Source of the DNA: Acidobacteriota bacterium
Lineage (GTDB): Bacteria > Acidobacteriota > Terriglobia > Terriglobales > Acidobacteriaceae
Reading direction: 5' to 3'
NCBI GenBank assembly: GCA_021780095.1
Contig: JAJXZK010000109.1
Coordinates: forward strand, 1 to 23,766
Length of the DNA: 23,766 nt
How positions within the stretch are numbered: position 1 is the first letter of the stretch; the number at the start of each line of letters is the position of its first letter. Of this stretch, positions 22,491 through 23,766 are shown one piece after another. Under the pieces are notes generated by a model. It was given only the letters and a program-made list of their open reading frames with translations, was not told the origin of the DNA and searched no databases. The position numbers and the translations under genes were made by a program.

Positions 22491-23236
22491 TGTGTGCGCG
22501 CTTTGTTGTGATCTTGCCTGGGCTTTTGCAGCATTGGCAATAACAGAGGCAGAAAATTCTTCGCCACCTGCTTGCACCCTTGTGCTGTGGGATGGATGCC
22601 GTCGTCCTGCATGGAGCCAGGTACGTCATAGACGCCCTTCAACATGAAGGGGAGCAGCGGCACATGATAGTGCCTGGATGCTTTGACGTAAATCGCGTTG
22701 AATTTGGCAATGTAGTCGCTTCCGTAGTTCGGCGGCAGGGTAATTCCGCCGAGGATTACCTTAGCATGCGCACCCTGCATGGCTGAAATGATGGCGAAGA
22801 GGTTTGTCTCCGTATCCTGGATGGGCAGCCCGCGGAGGCCGTCGTTGCCGCCGAAGGCAACGATGACGACGGATGGATGGTACTTGAGGACTTCAGAAAT
22901 GCGAAGAACACCATCTTTCGTGGTATTGCCGCTGATGCCAAGATTGATCACACGATAGCGATATCCGCCGGCATCCAGGTCGCGTTGCAGGTCGGCAGGA
23001 TAACTTTCGTCGTGGGCGACGCCAAGGCCCGCGGTCAGGCTGTCGCCAAAGGCCACGATGGTGGGGAGCGATGAGTCAATTGGCGCAGGTGGCTGCTGCG
23101 GTAAGGCAACAGACGCCGAAGCAGAACTTGATTCGGTGGAAGTGGCAGGGTTTGATCGCGAGTTCGACCCACTGCAACCGAGAAGCCATGCGATGATCAA
23201 GACAGAAGAGAAAATTGTTTTCAAATCAGGTTTCAT
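22487..23236 (-). CDS. tesA: TesA-like GDSL/SGNH esterase, lipoprotein
   Basis: 249 residues. Signal peptide with lipobox LLGC (C21), then a Ser/Pro-rich linker to about 57, so anchored outside the cytoplasm by lipid. SGNH hydrolase blocks: AFGDSLTAG with nucleophile S66, NLGISGN (G100, N104), FGGND (129-132), and DDGIHP with D212 and H215. Matches the TesA/arylesterase (thioesterase I, lysophospholipase L1) group, which is normally periplasmic and without a lipid anchor. The ATG at 23236 was chosen for its signal peptide; GTG at 23251 is possible. It is divergent from the ABC ATPase gene with 17 nt between start codons. Confidence 0.9.
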   Translation of the reverse strand: MKPDLKTIFSSVLIIAWLLGCSGSNSRSNPATSTESSSASASVALPQQPPAPIDSSLPTIVAFGDSLTAGLGVAHDESYPADLQRDLDAGGYRYRVINLGISGNTTKDGVLRISEVLKYHPSVVIVAFGGNDGLRGLPIQDTETNLFAIISAMQGAHAKVILGGITLPPNYGSDYIAKFNAIYVKASRHYHVPLLPFMLKGVYDVPGSMQDDGIHPTAQGCKQVAKNFLPLLLPMLQKPRQDHNKARTH

Positions 23237-23253
23237 CCACACCACATTCACCC

Positions 23254-23766
23254 ATGCCCTCTGAAACTCACGCTATCATCGCAGTCCGCGGATTGAAAAA
23301 AACTTTACGCAGCGGATCGACATCTTTGGAAATTCTGAAGGGAATCGATCTCAGCATTCCGTCGCGTCAATTCGTCGTCATCATGGGTGCTTCCGGCAGC
23401 GGAAAAAGTACACTGCTTGGATTACTTGCCGGATTGGATGCGCCCACCAGCGGCACGGTCACAATTGATGGGGAAGAAATCAGTCGCTTGAGCGAGGATG
23501 CGCTGGCACAGATTCGCGCCACCAAACTTGGTTTTGTTTTTCAATCCTATCAACTGATTCCTACGCTGACGGCGCTGGAAAATGTTTTACTGCCGCATGA
23601 ACTACATGCCTCGGACGATGGTAAGCCGCGCGCGCAGGAACTGCTGGCAAATGTCGGACTGGCAGAACGGATGCATCATTATCCGGTCCAGTTATCGGGA
23701 GGAGAGCAGCAGCGGGTGGCGCTGGCGCGGGCGTTTATGTTGCGGCCGCCTGTGATTCTGGCGGAT
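23254..23766 (+). CDS. ybbA: YbbA/LolD-type ABC transporter ATP-binding protein (3' end outside window)
   Basis: First 171 residues of an ABC ATPase of the MacB/LolD/YbbA branch; the window ends inside Walker B. Walker A GASGSGKST (45-53), Q-loop FQSYQL (Q97), LIPTLTALENV typical of YbbA, signature LSGGEQQR (147-154), Walker B VILAD (167-171). These ATPases work with MacB-like permeases in mechanotransmission, lipoprotein release or efflux; a permease of the YbbP/FtsX type is expected just beyond the window. The gene is divergent from tesA, as in Escherichia coli, supporting the YbbA assignment over LolD. Confidence 0.9.
   Translation, partial: MPSETHAIIAVRGLKKTLRSGSTSLEILKGIDLSIPSRQFVVIMGASGSGKSTLLGLLAGLDAPTSGTVTIDGEEISRLSEDALAQIRATKLGFVFQSYQLIPTLTALENVLLPHELHASDDGKPRAQELLANVGLAERMHHYPVQLSGGEQQRVALARAFMLRPPVILAD

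Noticed and set aside
21597..22577. 326-codon minus-strand open frame
   Set aside because: Antisense to truB, which has its active-site motif.
1..23766. CRISPR arrays, rRNA genes, intact insertion sequences
   Set aside because: No regularly spaced repeats, rRNA motifs or transposase-like frames were seen.

Overview
The window looks like part of a soil-type Acidobacteriota chromosome. This is an inference from moderately high G+C, many secreted Ig-like and beta-helix style proteins, and gene families common in that phylum (YebC, stand-alone FtcD, TlpA-type lipoprotein, CpsB-type phosphatase, PagL-like protein). No rRNA or other decisive marker is present. It holds two parts: the right end of an integrated genetic element (about 1-5976) and ordinary chromosome (about 5952-23766).

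Integrated element: a P4-type tyrosine integrase sits next to the 3' end of a tRNA-Ser(GGA) gene, the classic layout of a tRNA-targeted genomic island. Inside it a compact leftward operon runs alpA-like regulator, small zinc-finger (primase-like) protein, RepA-like AAA ATPase, TubC_N-like small protein, then a second, unrelated tyrosine recombinase. The first four are joined by start/stop overlaps or a gap of 2 nt, several with a perfect GGAGG ribosome site. At the left edge is the N-terminus of a gene resembling type III Mod / site-specific DNA methyltransferases, probable cargo. The other attachment site lies beyond the window. Two repeat clusters look functional: GTGGTAG repeats upstream of the integrase (candidate arm sites) and GACAC repeats in both orientations inside the 3' end of the rep-like gene (candidate iterons).

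Chromosome, 6.3-14.4 kb: a membrane-anchored GT2 glycosyltransferase and a quinone oxidoreductase (rightward), purQ-cpsB (leftward), a half-length AI-2E/PerM-like membrane protein, yebC, a PagL-like outer-membrane protein followed closely by ftcD, and an unknown exported protein. A 1.15-kb stretch without a convincing gene (14361-15508) contains a perfect 9-bp-arm palindrome and leads to a large secreted Ig plus parallel beta-helix protein that ends in a strong intrinsic terminator. tRNA-Arg(ACG) follows.

Chromosome, 18-23.8 kb: a small unknown protein and a TlpA-like lipoprotein (leftward) stand head to head with an HpnB/CrtQ-like glycosyltransferase. Then comes a pterin cluster: two tandem PTPS/QueD-family paralogues, the second lacking the catalytic Asp-His pair, followed by folE and then truB. 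A TesA-like GDSL lipoprotein is divergent from a YbbA-like ABC ATPase cut by the window end, matching the well-known tesA/ybbA arrangement. No CRISPR array, rRNA or intact insertion sequence was seen. The least ordinary part is the element: its double-recombinase, translationally coupled rep operon with a TubC_N-like protein, and its two repeat clusters.
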